DNA of 64,000 bases, from the NCBI GenBank assembly GCA_964016985.1, contig OZ024823.1, forward strand, positions 68,985,925-69,049,924, written 5' to 3'. Under the pieces are notes generated by a model. That model was not told where the DNA came from and ran no database searches. It saw nothing but the letters and a program-made list of their open reading frames with translations. The DNA comes from Anodontia alba (taxonomy: Eukaryota > Mollusca > Bivalvia > Lucinida > Lucinidae). The position numbers and the translations under genes are program-made. Below, one piece after another: positions 1 to 13,051 of this stretch (positions within the stretch are counted from its first letter, which is position 1; every line of letters begins with the position of its first letter).

Positions 1-790
1 AACAGTCTAGTTTTGTGAAACTTAGAAATTAAGTATGTAAATCTGTTAAGCTCAGGTGAACACTACAGACCATTATTGTTCTCTTTTTTTTTTTTTTTTT
101 TTTTTTTTGTTTCATAGAATGACAGTGGATGGAAGCACTGTTCTGTTGATAATTCTTGTAAGAATCACCATTGAACAGTTTCATTTCTTTATTTGTATAT
201 GGTTTCATCACTGAGTTATTACTGTGTGTCATGCATTGCATGTAAAAGGCACTAACTGCAATGAAAAGACTTTTCTATAAGCGGTTCTTTCATATGACAA
301 AAGAATTATACATGTGTCATGTCTTATTATCTTATACTTAGCACCATCAGTAGTCTAGTCCTATAATCTTTTATGGAATAAAAAAAAGAAAAAAAAATAT
401 TTGTTCACTTTCTCTTGCTAAAATAATCTGTAGAAAAGAGATGCATTTTATGATAATAATTCTGGAGTTTATCTAATTCTTAACTGTTGAAATTCTTATT
501 TACAAAGAATTAGTTTATTCTCTTATAGATTACTTCTGTTATAAATGAGATACAGTAACCTTGCATGTGAATCCAGGAACTGTCAGTAACTGCTTCCCTC
601 ATCTACAGATGAGTTTTATTTCAATGCAGCATAATGCTATCACTTAAGAACTGTCTGTATTCGCAGAATGACAGATTGGTTTGCACATATTGCCATAATT
701 TGTGACTAGTTTAAAATTCATTTGGACAAGTGTTTTTCATAGGTCATTTCATTGTTTTTTATGGTGGCTCGTTTGGGTTAAAACCAATTT
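1..790. other. AT-rich intergenic or intronic DNA, no gene seen
   Basis: No coding pattern, repeat family or RNA gene is recognisable here. The only low-complexity feature is a run of about 25 T at 84-108. Short open frames cross this T run and look accidental. Confidence 0.6.
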
Positions 791-1031
791 AATACAGATA
801 TCTATATTTAAAATGCAGATACCTGCATTTAAATAAAGGTATCTGCATTTAAATGCAGCTACCTACATTAAATGCACATATCTGTATTTCAAATACAGAG
901 TATTTATATGTATTTGAAATGCACATATCTCTTTTTGGTTCTTTAATGGACATGTCTGAATTTGAATCATAGATATCTGCATTTTAATTACAGATGTCTG
1001 CGTTTCAAATGCAGATATTTCTATTTAAGTT

Positions 1032-1243
1032 TTGTTTGTTTGTTTGTTTGTGTTGGGGTTTTACGGCCCAGTCAACCCAATGGGGTCATGTTGAGCGCGG
1101 TCAGTTTACCTAACTACACATTTACTGGGCAGGCTTAGTCCTCTGAGCGGTTAACTAGTATTGTGCACATTCTTTCGCCAGAAACTGACAACTGCCCTTC
1201 TTGAATCAGCGGAAGGGAGAGACTGACCCGTAGAAAATAAGAT
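1032..1243 (-). mobile_element. 5'-truncated SINE, tailed by AAAC repeats
   Basis: About 200 bp match the body and 3' part of the SINE at 59855-60160, including the GGTCAGTTTACCTAAC and CTTGAATCAGCGGAAGGGAG stretches. Read on the minus strand it ends in a run of AAAC units (GTTT on the plus strand at about 1032-1050). The tRNA-like head present in the other copy is missing, as expected of incomplete reverse transcription. It splits the GATATC minisatellite. Confidence 0.75.
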
Positions 1244-1561
1244 ATAAGTACATTTTAGAAACTCGGGTAACTGTTTTTGAAATACAAATATCTTTATTTG
1301 AAATACAACTATCTCTAATTGAAATACGGATATCTATGATTATTATTCAAATAAAATATATCTGCCGTTCAAATAGAGATGCCTGTATTTCCAATACAGA
1401 TATCTGTATTTCAAATACAGAAATCTTTATTTATAGAAACTACAGATAATTGTAATTTTAAATGCAAAGTTCTCTTAAGAACCTGATTAAATTCAATTTT
1501 TATTTTCAACATAATTAATAGTCCCTTGCAGCCTACTAGGCTTCCCTTAAACTCGGACAAC

Positions 1562-1800
1562 AGCAGGTAGCTCAGTGGTGAGTCCAGTAGCCTCAAGTGC
1601 TGGAGGTACGGTCAATCTCGGCCATTGGCGAGAAAAAAACAAAACAATAATAAATGGAATCCGAACACGATTTCCTTTGTGATTTGCAGGGATGACATAA
1701 TAAATGTGCAGTCTTTGCTGGGGCCCTCTCTGGCTTCTGCATGGAAAAATCAAGTACCCATGTGCAGGTTAAAGAGCCATACATTCGGTTATCTAAATAA
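1562..1800 (+). mobile_element. Possible tRNA-headed SINE remnant
   Basis: GCAGGTAGCTCAGTGG at 1563-1578 fits a pol III A box, and GGTACGGTCAATCTC about 45 bases later is a degraded B box. The following 150 bases have no recognised body. It could be a decayed tRNA-derived SINE or a chance tRNA-like stretch. I see no clear target-site duplication. Confidence 0.35.
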
Positions 1801-3216
1801 TTACTTGTGGACCTTCATTCTGCAACCCAGAATGTATCATGTATACCTGCCTAGAATGCCTGAATTTATGTGATAGAACTGTCCAAAAACTGGTTCTCTT
1901 AAATACATGTACTGAAAAATCGCATGATTATAGAAACATCGGAAAATGAAAAGTTATCCAGGGTAAGATGAAAATTGAGATTTCTCACGCTTTTGATGTG
2001 CACTGGTTGTATAGTAATCAAGAGGTACACCATCGTTAAGGTTAACATCACTGAAGTTAATGCTGTCATTAAGCATCACAGAAATGTTATCAAAATATGG
2101 AAGATGTCAACAATCAAAGGGATTTGACTTCAGATATGATACAAAGTATGCAAGAAAAAGAATCTTTCGTGCATGACAGGTAGATCGAAATATCCATCCC
2201 TCGAGATCATAGTCTTGCATCACTCGGCAAGTCGGAATTTTTCTGTCTACCCCTCACACCCATGATAGATTCCTAAAATATATTTTACACATTCACTTTC
2301 TCTCTTTTTTTGTGCTCCTCTTAAAGGAGCGATGGATTTGACTGTAAAGACATAATGGTTTGAAATCTTGAGCATCTTTAATTAGTTTTTTTGTGGTCTG
2401 CAGAGGCGGGAAATGTGCTTCCCAACATATTGTAACCAGTGGAACAGTGCATGTGAAAATACGCGTAAGAGTAAATAAGGATATCTTTTTCAACCATAAA
2501 TAATGATACCTGTAATGAAATGCAGATATCTGTACTTGAAATGCAGATATATGTATTTAATTTAGAAATAAAGATATCTGCATTTCAAATACAGGTATCT
2601 GCATTTGCATCAGGAAAACATGCCTATATAATTTTGACCCACTTAAACCCGAGTTTCATAAAGTAAAACTGGGGTATACCAGGGTATACATTATTTTTGC
2701 TTAAAACCATAGATTGTGCTTATTCGCGAGGCGGTTCTAATGAGTGCCAACAATCTATGTTTTGAACAGAAATATGAAAAATATCAAAGATTTTTATCTG
2801 AAGATTTTAAGTTTTTTGAGATAGAACTTTCTATATATTTGAATAGGCATGTTTTCGTAATGGCATTAGTGATGTCTGTATTTTAAATGCAGATATCTGA
2901 ATTTCAGCTACACAAGATGATACATCTTGTATATAGATACAGATATCTTCATTTCAATGAGAGATACTCTCATTGAAATGAAGATATCTGTATTTTAAAT
3001 GCAGATGTCTCTAATACAAATGCAGATTTCTATGTTATGATTGAAAATAGAGATATCTGTATTTCTCAAGTACAGATATCTGCATTTCAGTAAGAGGTAT
3101 CTCAATTCAATTACATATAGCTGCATTTTAATTAGAGATATTTGTAATAACAATGAAATAAAGATATCTGTGTTTATTAGCAGGTATGTCTGTATTTGAA
3201 ATGCAGGTATCTAAAT

Positions 3217-3751
3217 TAAATGGATAAAACCACAAACAGGTTGCCATAGATTTAGTCATGCTTTGGCTCAGTTTAGTATTGGTGAATGTTGTGAGAAATT
3301 ATGCTGGAACTGGAAGTAGTCACCCCCTAAACTTATACTGAGGTCACTCAGTGGGAACTTATTCAATGTATTTGGATGAAAATGCCTTTTCCCGCCTTTT
3401 AATGCATGCTTCTGTATTTTTTTAATTTCAAAAACCTGTTGAGGAATACTTGTAAATAAGATGCACCCGCATCCATCCGCATCCATCCTCACCACCACCC
3501 CCCGCAAATTGTTGAAACTTAAAAGTCCATTTTTATTTATTTATTATTTTATTTTTGGAAAGTCAAATTGGTTGGTTGCTCATTAGGTTGCACCTATTTC
3601 ATATTAATTGACACTGCCTGAAATACCCGATTTTCTATGCTTGTATCAAATTTCAGGAAAGAAAGAGGTACTCTCAAGATCTATGAGTAGATCGGGAGAG
3701 TGATTACATCACAGTTGCGTTACAGACAATTCTTAACACAACATGCCATGT
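3217..3751. other. Unassigned AT-rich DNA
   Basis: No gene or repeat family recognised. A small inverted pair around 3670-3702 (CTCTCAAGATCTATG and its near complement) resembles the start of the module at 7170, so the edge of the module described next may lie here. Confidence 0.4.
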
Positions 3752-4248
3752 TTTTCTCTTAAGAGAATTTCACCCCAACCTTCCCCACTATTACTATATC
3801 AAAGTCAGGTTAGTGGGGTATTGCATTTCCATATGTTTCTGATGACTGAGACCATAAAACTCTGCCCAGATGCCAATAAAATGATGCTCTATTATGCAAT
3901 TAGTTAAGTAATACTGATAAGACAGTTAACTAGAAACCCACACACTAATTCTTAAATATAAAACACAATGAAGTAGCTCAAAACCGATTCTAAAATCTAC
4001 ATCTGCATAAAAAATTAATCAAATTACACATTTTAAACGGTTTTCTATGTTGAAAAATAAAGATTTTAAGACTATATATTACAGTGTAGGGAACCAGTGT
4101 TATCAGAGAGAAGTAGTCTCCCAGGTAAATCTGGTGATACCACCTGTTGTGAACAGACTCATTAGTGTTAGAGAGCTGAGAGCAGTAGCCATAAAACATC
4201 TGGTTGAATTATCATTTTAGCATGCATTTTTTTTGCCACTTTTTTTCT
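3752..4248 (-). repeat. Dispersed ~490-bp repeat, minus-strand copy
   Basis: This segment is the reverse complement, with substitutions, of 41312-41815. Shared landmarks include the paired runs around GGTTAGTGGGG, the CTGTTGTGAACAGACTCAT stretch and the GTGGCAAAAAAA end. It has no coding capacity. The two copies are inverted and about 37 kb apart. Confidence 0.8.
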
Positions 4249-5211
4249 AAGAGAAAAACTTGTCATGAGAGTGAAAGATGTATGATGTAGTGTTCTTATT
4301 CATTAAATTGTAAGTCATATTGGTTAAAGATAAATATCATTCAATCTTTAACCAGAGATGTAAAGAATAGACACTCATTAATTCTCTTTTCAAAGATATA
4401 AAAATGAGTTCTTTGTCGGCAATGAGTGTATTGATAAAGGAATACAGTAATTGGAACTTAATGGATTTATCTCTCTGAACTGAGTCGTATAACAGTATCC
4501 ATGCAGGTAGCTTGACTTAACAAGCGCCGTATCTAATGAATACTCTCGTGTAATCAGACATAATCATTACACACTGAATACCAAGAAATTGCTTCTTTAA
4601 GGATGTGTTAGTAAGATATAAAAACCTACAATGCAGCGTGAATAGGTCAATCTAACCATTAAAAACAAGTTTAATTTATCATAATTAATGACAAAATGAA
4701 GATATATATATATGTATCGGATCTTATATAATATCTCCAATTATTATTAAGTGATCTTTTAGTGACCTATAAACTTAAATGCTTAACAAAAGCCAATTTA
4801 GGGTATAGTTGTACAACTTCCGGTACATTCCGTAATCATTAACGAAAAACTAGGAAGATCTGACAGAAAGCGTAATTGCGGAACTTCCTAAAATGTGAAG
4901 CTTCATGTATAAGAACTCTATTATAATTAATTGAGACAGTCAATCTAATGACGATATCGAAACATCTAGAATTAATTGTCCTTATCTTCAATTATAAATA
5001 TCCACAATTGGATATTGCGATATTATATTTATAGAACAATATATCTGGGAGAGATCGAGATTTTCCAGATTGTATTTTTTTCATTATTCGTTAACAGAAC
5101 TTTGTATTCTTTATGACGAGAAGAACCACTGGTTCCTATTAACGGAGCTAACCATAGATGGGGAATGTAATTATATTTGATCCTAGAATATTATAGAATA
5201 ATGTAAAATGA
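4249..5211. repeat. Stem-loop module X, copy 1
   Basis: Aligns as a diverged direct repeat with 7165-8150. The order of landmarks is the same: the GGTTAAAGAT hairpin (4322-4353), an ATGGAT/ATCCAT pair, a GCTTG/CAAGC pair, a hairpin just before CTGAATACC (stem 4548-4554 with 4566-4572), and a nested stem using GTTA, GAT and ACCT (4607-4656). No open frame is conserved. The function is unknown. Pairing is kept where sequence is not, which points to selection on structure or to a hairpin-forming element. Confidence 0.65.
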
Positions 5212-5548
5212 AGTTTTTTAAAAGTAAAACGTATTTTAACGAGTAATACTTAACCTATAGATAATGTGCTATTCTCTTCTGTTTTCACACCTTCCACAGA
5301 AAAATGACCTTTCAGTCGTCAATTAAAGTCTTAACCAGAAGGTCCCTTAGGTAGCTACCTGTGTGACGTAACTCTTCCCGCTCAATTGATCATGTGTCAG
5401 TTTCTTTTATGTGTAAAACAATAGACACAATTAGGAGAGATAAGCGAGGGTGGGAGGAGGGAGATAACTGATTATCTATAGGTTAAGTATTACTCGTTAA
5501 AATATGTTTTACTTTTAAAAAACATTTTAACTTCGTAATACATTAACC
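5212..5548. mobile_element. Fold-back element around CCTATAGATAAT
   Basis: Inverted arms at about 5212-5265 and 5471-5526 share GAGTAATACTTAACCTATAG and the flanking TTTTAAAAGTAAAACG tract. The core reads TTAA-CCTATAGATAAT on the left (5250-5265) and the complement ending in TTAA on the right (5471-5486). The TTAA would fit a piggyBac-type target duplication, but pairing continues outside it, so the true ends are uncertain. The interior at 5254-5420 is homologous, inverted, to 21580-21745. Confidence 0.6.
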
Positions 5549-5549
5549 T

Positions 5550-7106
5550 ATAGATAATGTGCTAGAATTTGAAGAATAGGAGGGAGGTCTCTCCTAATTC
5601 TAACACCAATAAATAATATCTCACCACTTCTGGTTAAAGACTCAGGAAACTCTAAGGAATCAGATACATTCTAATTCTATATTTAATAGAAAGAATGATC
5701 TAGATTCACAATATAGCATATCTTTAAGGTGTTATGATCTAACAACCTTATATATAATAGTAGACTCTAGAGGAAGCCAGTTCTTAAGTCTCAGAGACCT
5801 AACATTGGCCCCCCCACCCCTTTTTTTCTTTTTGGGAAACAACAATTGGCTCCAAAAAGAAAAAAGGGTCACTGAGACATAACCTAAATATTCCATTGCA
5901 ATGTAAGCTAGGAATATAGAGATAATATTTTCGAAACAAAATTTGCAAAACAAAAGCCAAGACCATAAGTAGTCTATCTAGGGTCTTGATTTAAATAAGG
6001 AAATGTCTACTCGGTGGAGTTTCCTATAGATAACTGACATATGTAGATATTTTGGATAAAATTCTAGATATGTGAAGCTATCTAATTGTAATAGTCTAAG
6101 CTATTAGAATTATAAACTAATTAGATTCTGTTAATTGGAGCGATAGGACTGTTTCCGATGAACAGACATAGACTTAAAAATAACCATAATGTTGTATAAT
6201 TATTCCCCTTTGATCAAATTAAAGAAGGGAAGATAATAAAGGTAGATGGAGTTAACTTAACTGTAACTCAGTTATCCATCAGCAAAAATAATGGTTAAAA
6301 CTATTGCTAGACTAATTGTATTTCGAATTTTTAGTCAAGCAATAAGATAATACAGAGGTTGCGTAAGACTGCTGGGAAGAAAAAGCAACCTAAATCATTG
6401 ATAATTAGTTTTGTCATGGACATATAAAAGCGTTTGATGTCCTGACAAAATAATAAAGAAGAGACTGTCAACATCATAACTTAGAGTTTGACAGACAAGA
6501 ATAAGGCTGATCGCAGCTAACTGTAAGACGGTCATAGTTTGGCTAAATCTTACCGTATTGCTAAGATTAAGCAATAATAAATAAACTGGATAGAATCTTT
6601 CTATGCCAGAAGATTGCCATGAAAAATACTCCTGAGTAAATAATCATGGAAATCAAGAAATGTTAAAAAGTCCACTTTGTAATGACGAATCAAAATGTTC
6701 AGAAAAAGAGAAGGACTCAGAGAAAAATGTAATAGTGTGATAATCTCTGAAGAAAGATTATACAATAGTACTGATTAATAATCTCTAAAACACTTAATTC
6801 ATAAGTTAAGAGATAGTATTACTATTCTATATGCATATTTAAGAATAGTAAGAAATATATGAATACTAAATTAAAATTATACTATGGGACAAATTCCTGC
6901 TATAAATAAAAGGTTAAGCGTAACTATTTATTAAGCAAGGAATTATTAAACATATAACTTGCTATAAAATTACTGCCCGGAATTTTATAGATAAATATTC
7001 AATTAAATTTTTAGAACTGAATATTAATAGAATAAAATCTATTTCTGCATAATTGGTAATTCCTGAAATATCAAATTACGTACTTGCAAATGAATTCAGG
7101 AAGAAA

Positions 7107-7110
<4 letters not shown>
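5550..7110. other. AT-rich stem-loop DNA without genes
   Basis: No coding frame. Several local inverted repeats are visible, for example TTTTGTCA/TGACAAAA with an inner GGACAT/ATGTCC pair at about 6411-6453 and CTGTCAA/TTGACAG at about 6465-6495. A short C-rich, T-rich tract lies at 5810-5830. Confidence 0.5.

Positions 7111-7169
<59 letters not shown>
7111..7169. repeat. (AT)n microsatellite
   Basis: About 59 bases of uninterrupted AT dinucleotides between the AT-rich mosaic and the second copy of module X. Confidence 0.95.
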
Positions 7170-7170
<1 letters not shown>

Positions 7171-8150
7171 TCTCGAGATCTATGCGTAAACCATAGAGAG
7201 TAATAAAATAATATTATTACCATGATCCCTGACGCAAGGGTAAAAACATGTATAAATATGAAATAATATAGGTAATTATTAATTTAATGTCATATAGGTT
7301 TAAGATAAAATTCATTTAATCTTTAACCAATATGCAGCAACAGTGACTCGTTATTCTGTATTCGTACGTAGAAAAAGAGTACTTAGTCATTAGAATTTTG
7401 TATGATTGAAATAGAGATAATGGGATCTAAATGGATGTATCTCCATGAACTGAATCGAAGGATAATATCCATTCTAAAAACTAGAGCTTGTTTTAGGCTT
7501 AGTTTAACAAGCGTAGAATTGAATTATTTCCAAGCATTCATGAAGTCGTTATGCTCTGAATACTGAGAAAAACTGTTAAAATATTGTTTAGGAAATATTT
7601 TATCTGTAACAAAAAAGTGACTGGTCCATAATGTTAGCTAGATTTAGACCTGGAACTTAGCGAGAAGGTCAATCTAACTTAAAAATAAGTTGAAAAAGAT
7701 AAATAATGAAGATAGATATATAAATATCGGTATAATATATTATCTCCAACTATTATCAAATAAGCTGAATGTTTAAAAGCATAAATGCTACTCAAAAGTT
7801 TATTTACCGAATGTATAATCGGAAAAACTTTCAGTATGTTCAAAAACATATCACAAAAGTAAGATCTGACCAGGAACGTAGGTGCAGCACTTACTACGTT
7901 GTGAAGTTTATATAAACAAATTCTATATTATGAATTGAGGCAGTGCATTTCAAAATCATCGAAACGTCTTGAAATGACTTATTGTGTGGAAAGAATAAAT
8001 ATCCAGTTTCGGAAAAGATATTTATCTATATATACAGACCATTTTTGATGCGAACTGGAAATCAAGATATTAATCTTTGCATTACTCACAAACTGAACTT
8101 GAACTCTTAGCGAGAATTACTATGATCCCTTTAACGAATGTAAACATAAA
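7165..8150. repeat. Stem-loop module X, copy 2
   Basis: Diverged direct repeat of 4249-5211 with the same order of stem-loops: GGTTTAAGAT/ATCTTTAACC (7297-7328), ATGGAT/ATCCAT, GCTTGTT/AACAAGC, a hairpin before CTGAATACTG (7533-7537 with 7551-7555), and a nested stem of GTTA, GATT and GACCT (7633-7678). Several stems have different bases from copy 1 yet still pair. A tandem-core element is inserted at its 3' end, and related sequence resumes at about 10430. Confidence 0.65.
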
Positions 8151-10425
8151 CAAGAGGCCCATGGGCCACGATTCGCTCACCTGAGTGACATAGCCACTGC
8201 AGACATGCAGATGTTATGCAACATTTTTCCAATCCTATCATCGCAACTAATGAAAATATCATCATTTGAGCAGTTCTTAGTTTTGAAGAAGAATATATGG
8301 GCCTGACAGTCAATGGAGCATGATCATTTGAATAAACTATCAATCACATTTCAACAGAAGGATCAATATGAAATTTGGTGGAAATTGGCTAAGTGGTTTC
8401 TGAAGAATCATGATTTTATACATGTAAACAGCACAGTGGCAGGGAAATATTATAAATATAAACCAGATGATGGCCATCTTAGATTTCCAATCAGAACAAT
8501 TTTAACTACTGTTGATCTACAAGTCACTTCGATACTTTCAATATAAATGTATATGGCCCACACAAATAGAGAAGCAAATTTGACCTTGGAGGCAAAAAGG
8601 TCAAATGTCAACATAGAACCATCATTTGAGCAATTTTGGTAGATCTCCTGTCCCCCGTAATTTATGCAAAGATTAGGACCCAGGGCTTATTTGGTTATGG
8701 AGAAGAAGATTTTTAAAGGTTTTTACCATATATGGGCATGGCAGCCATTTTGATCAATGGACCATACCCATTTTAGCAATCTTTCATTCTCCTGCCCACG
8801 GAGGCTCCGCATGAAATTTGAGCAACACTGGCCCGGAGGCTTCAGAGGAAAAGCCATTTGAAATTATCAACATTTTTTCCATACAAATGTATGGGGCCCA
8901 TACAAATGCATACAGACGCAAACTTGACCTCGCCATAAAAAGGTTAAATGACAATTATTTTAGCAACTTTGGTAGACCGCCCGTTCCAGATGATACATGC
9001 AAAGATTCAGCCACAAGCCATCCTCGGTTTTGGAGAATAAGATTTTTAAATGTTTTTTCCCATGCAGATGCATAAGGAAGCAAACTTGACCTTGCCGTAA
9101 AAAGGTCAAATGTCAATGTATGACCATTATTTTAGCAACTTTGGTAGACCCCCTGTCCCCGATGATTTATGCAAACATTCAGCCCCAAAGCATCCTCGGT
9201 TCTAGAGAAGAAGATTTATAAAGGTTTTTACCATATATGGGCATGGCGCCCATCTTGGTCAACGAACCGTGACCATTTTAGCAATCTTTTGTTCCCCCTA
9301 CCTAAGGAGACCCCATATCAAATTTCAGCAAAATTGGCCCAGAGGCTCCAGAGGAGAAGTTGTTTGAAATTCTGAACATTTTTCCCATACAAATGCATAA
9401 GGAAGCAAAATTGACCTTCACGTAAAAAGGTCAAATGTCAATGTACGACCATTATTTTAGCAATTTTGGTAGCCCTCCTGTTCCCGAAAATATATGCAAA
9501 GATTCAGCCAAAAGGCATGCTCGGTTTTGGAGAAGAAGATTTTTAAAGATTTTTCCCATACAAATGCATAGGGAAGCAAACTTGACCTTGCCGTAAAAAG
9601 GTCAAACATCAATGTACGACAATTCTTTTAGCAATGTTGGTAGACCTCCCGTCCCCGATGATTCCTGCAAAGGTTCAACCCCAAGGCATTCTCGGTTCTG
9701 GAGGAGAAGATTTTTAAAGGTTTTTACCATATATGGGCGTGGTGGCCATCTTGGTTAATGGACCACAACCATTTTAGCAATTTTTCATTCCCCCACCCTA
9801 AGGAGGCTCCATATGAAATTTCAGCAAAATTGGCCCAGAGGCTCCAGAAAAGAAGTTGTTTGAAATTCTGAACATTTTTCCCATACAAATGCATAAGGAA
9901 GCAAAATTGACCTTAACGTGAAAAGGTCAAATGTCAATGTACGACCATTATTTTAGCAATTTTGGTAGCTCTCCTGTTCCCAAAGATATATGCAAAGATT
10001 CAGCCATAAGGCATGCTCGGTTTTGGAGAAGAAGATTTTTAAAGGTTTTTCCCATACAAATGCACAGGGAAGCAAACTTGACCTTGCCGTAAAAAGGTCA
10101 AACATCAATGTACGACAATTCTTTTAGCAATTTTGGTAGACCTCCCGTCCCCGATGATTCCTGCAAAGGTTCAGCTCCAAGGCATTCTCGCTTCTGGAGG
10201 AGAAGATTTTTAAAGGTTTTTACCATATATAGGCGTGGCGGCCATCTTGGTCAACGGACCGTGACCATTTTAGCAATTTTTCGTTCCCCCATCCTAAGGA
10301 GGCTCCATATGAAATTTGAGCAAAATTGGCTCAGCGGTTTCAGAGGAGAAGTCGTTTGAAAATGTTAACGGACGGATGGACGAACGACGGACGAAAAGTG
10401 ATCACAATAGCTCATCCTGAGGGGT
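8151..10425 (+). mobile_element. HINE family i element, ~460-bp tandem core
   Basis: Starts with the family head CAAGAGGCCCATGGGCCACG followed by GCTCACCTGAGTGACATAG. The core is about four tandem units of roughly 460 bp (GACCTTGCCGTAAAAAGGTC, CATATATGGGCATGGCGGCC, CCTAAGGAGGCTCC). Near 10360 is a GGACGGATGGACGAACGACG tract, then GATCACAATAGCTCATCCTGAG. The terminal hairpin and GAGCTAA end seen in other copies are missing, so the 3' end is truncated. The plan fits Helentron-associated non-autonomous elements such as bivalve pearl repeats. No protein is encoded. Confidence 0.75.
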
Positions 10426-12243
10426 AAAGAGATGATGAAGTGTATCTTAATTCTTTACCGACTCATAATTTAGGATGTTTTCCCTCTTGTCTAAGCCTAG
10501 AACATACATAGTAGAACAACGGGATGATTAATATGAATATGATAATATCTGCTATTATGAGGTAAACTATCGTTAATTAACCTCTAAGCATATATTAAAA
10601 ATATATATAAACATAATCTAAGGCTTCGGTAAGTTTAGAGGAAGGAAATGATTGACTTTGGCAGTTTCTGAATAGTTACAAAGTCAATAAAAAATCAAAA
10701 GGAAAGTGTTGTATATAATATTTAATTTAGACAATAATAATCTGTCATGTACTGAATAATTAATGCCTTTACTAAATATGTATCCATTGTCAATACCAAA
10801 GGTGCGAGAAAAATTTTGATTAACATGGACTCTAGTTATGAATAAAATATTAGAGGTATAGAGCTAGTCGAAGCAAAACTATTCCTCAATAAGGATAAAG
10901 TAGACCTATAATATACGTGGATTAATTGGGTCTAGTGATTATAAGTTTTAAACCTTCCTAAATAATTTCTAATCGTAATCATAATAAAATTATTATTCCC
11001 AGATGAAGAATCTTCAGCGTAATAGATTCTAACTGAGACAAAATTATCTGGTATATCGTAGTCTTAAATGATCCAGAAGAAAAAATAAAAGAGGCAAAGT
11101 AAAGAACGTATCGAATTATATATATGCCTAAATATAAGATTTTCTTCTTATTTATTATTTTATAGCAGAGTTTAGACAGAGCACGACTGACCTAGACTCT
11201 TATATAATCAATCAAAAGATAGTATAAAATAGAATAATAGCTTAACGGATCAACTATTTTCCATGTACAAAGGCAAAAGGAAATATGTACCTCAACTAGA
11301 ATTTTAAAGCGTAGTAATCTAGAGAGGTAGCGGATAAATAAATAAACTCTTAATTTATTTATCTGATTCGTGTAGATTTCCGATACCTTATGAATGAAAT
11401 ATTAATAGAAAGTAGAAAGGATATATTGCTATTTTCTTGTCAATTTACTCCTTAGATTACATGCTGATTACATATCGGGAGCATGTAGAAAAAACAGGGG
11501 AGGAAAGAAGAAAAATGTTTTAGATTTCGTGTATATTTTTCTTCTTAGAAATAACAATATTTTTATAGAGTTCACCTTTGCCTTAGAGCTGAATAAGGTG
11601 AATATCTAAGAAGTTAATCTCTTTGTAGTGAATAAAAAGAGATATAAATTATATAATTATAGATGGAAGTATCTTCTACACTTAGTAAATGAATTGCGAA
11701 TCTGATCATAACCGATAATTCTTAATTCATTTTCAAGAATAAATATATATATATATATATAGAATTTTAAGTCTAGTTCAAAAATTACTTGACAGAGTTC
11801 AACAATATAAGGGGCTACTAGGTATTAGAACCTATCGCTGTCATTCTATAACCTATAACCCAAGACTAGACAAGTCTATAGCGCTCAATGAATAAACATA
11901 GATTGAGCAAGGACTAGTGACTACTACTCGGTCACTAGTAATCCGACACAATGCTCTGGCACTAGTCTACGAAACTACTGTCCGGTGAAATTTCGTTAGA
12001 ATCGGAAGTTAACCTCTTTCTAGCGAATGAAAGAGATAAATTGCATAAGTTAATTTAAAATATTAATAGAATTACACTCCTATAATAAGTCAATGGAATA
12101 TTTAGAATTCTAGTCTGATTCGGGAAAGACTGTACAGAAATTTATTATATAAAAGATTACTATGTATTTCCTTTTATAACCTATATCCATTGACTTGACT
12201 TATCTATAAAGCTCTATGAACAATAATAGATTGTTCGGGGACT

Positions 12244-12775
12244 AGTGACTGTTACCCAATCACTAGTAATCAGACACAATGACTGGACACTAGAACTCGT
12301 AACTATTGCCCAGTAGACGTCACTAGTAATCCAATACAATGACTGGATACTAGTAATCATAACTATTTGCCAGTGGTATACACTAGTAGCTGGACATATG
12401 ACCGGACACTAGTACTCGTAACTGTTTGCCCGGCGAAGTCACTAATAATTCGACACAATGACTGGACACTAGTACTTGTAACTGTTGCCCAGTGAAGTCA
12501 CTAATAATTCGACACAATGACTGGACACTAGTACTCGTAACTGTTGCCCGGTAGGAGTCACTAATAATGCAACACAATGATCGGACATTAGTACTCGTAA
12601 CTGTTGCCCTGTGAAGTCACTAATAATTTGACACAATGACCGGACACTAGTACTCGTAACTGTTGCCCGGTAGGAGTCACTAATAATGCGACACAATGAC
12701 CGGACACTAGTACTCGTAACTGTTACCCGGTAGGAGTAACTAGTAATCCGTCACAATGACCGGACACTAGTACCC
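12244..12775. repeat. ~60-bp minisatellite with ACTAGT stems
   Basis: About nine tandem units of 59-60 bp, each reading approximately CACTAGTAATCCGACACAAT, GACCGGACACTAGTACTCGT, AACTGTTGCCCGGTGAAGT. The ACTAGT and CCGG motifs allow pairing within and between units. Open frames that run through it arise from the periodicity. A shorter counterpart lies at about 20705-20780. Confidence 0.85.
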
Positions 12776-12956
12776 ATGAATAATTGACTGGATGATAAAT
12801 GCCCGGTGATTTTATCCTTGCCTGGATGCCCGGTGACTGGATGACCGGTGACCGGTAAGGAATGCCCGGTGATTTTATCCATGCCTGGATGCCCGGTGAC
12901 TGGTGCCTGGTGAAGCTGACAATGAATGACCGGTGACTGGTGACCGGTGACTGGTG
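12776..12956. repeat. CCGGTGACTGG short tandem array
   Basis: Irregular tandem repetition of CCGGTGACTGGATGACCGGT-like motifs, much richer in GC than its surroundings. The homologous array in module B is at about 20745-21060. Confidence 0.8.
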
Positions 12957-13051
12957 GACTTAGACTTATTTTGGATACTTAAGCATCCATAAGATGCCAC
13001 CTTGATTGGTCTTACCCCGGCAGTATAGCCATATGGGGTGGGGCTCCCATC

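Larger units (their letters stand above)
791..3216. repeat. GATATC-centred minisatellite, four blocks
   Basis: Blocks at about 791-1030, 1262-1440, 2512-2612 and 2870-3216 are made of short units alternating AGATATCTGCATTT with its partial complement AAATGCAGATATCT. The unit is therefore nearly palindromic around GATATC, and it appears in both orientations. Units are roughly 18-22 bp and diverged. The blocks are separated by a SINE fragment, a tRNA-like stretch and unrecognised DNA, which suggests one older array broken by insertions. Confidence 0.75.

Noticed and set aside
12383..12696. Overlapping minus-strand frames rich in SDS and VRS repeats
   Set aside because: They are translations of the 60-bp minisatellite.
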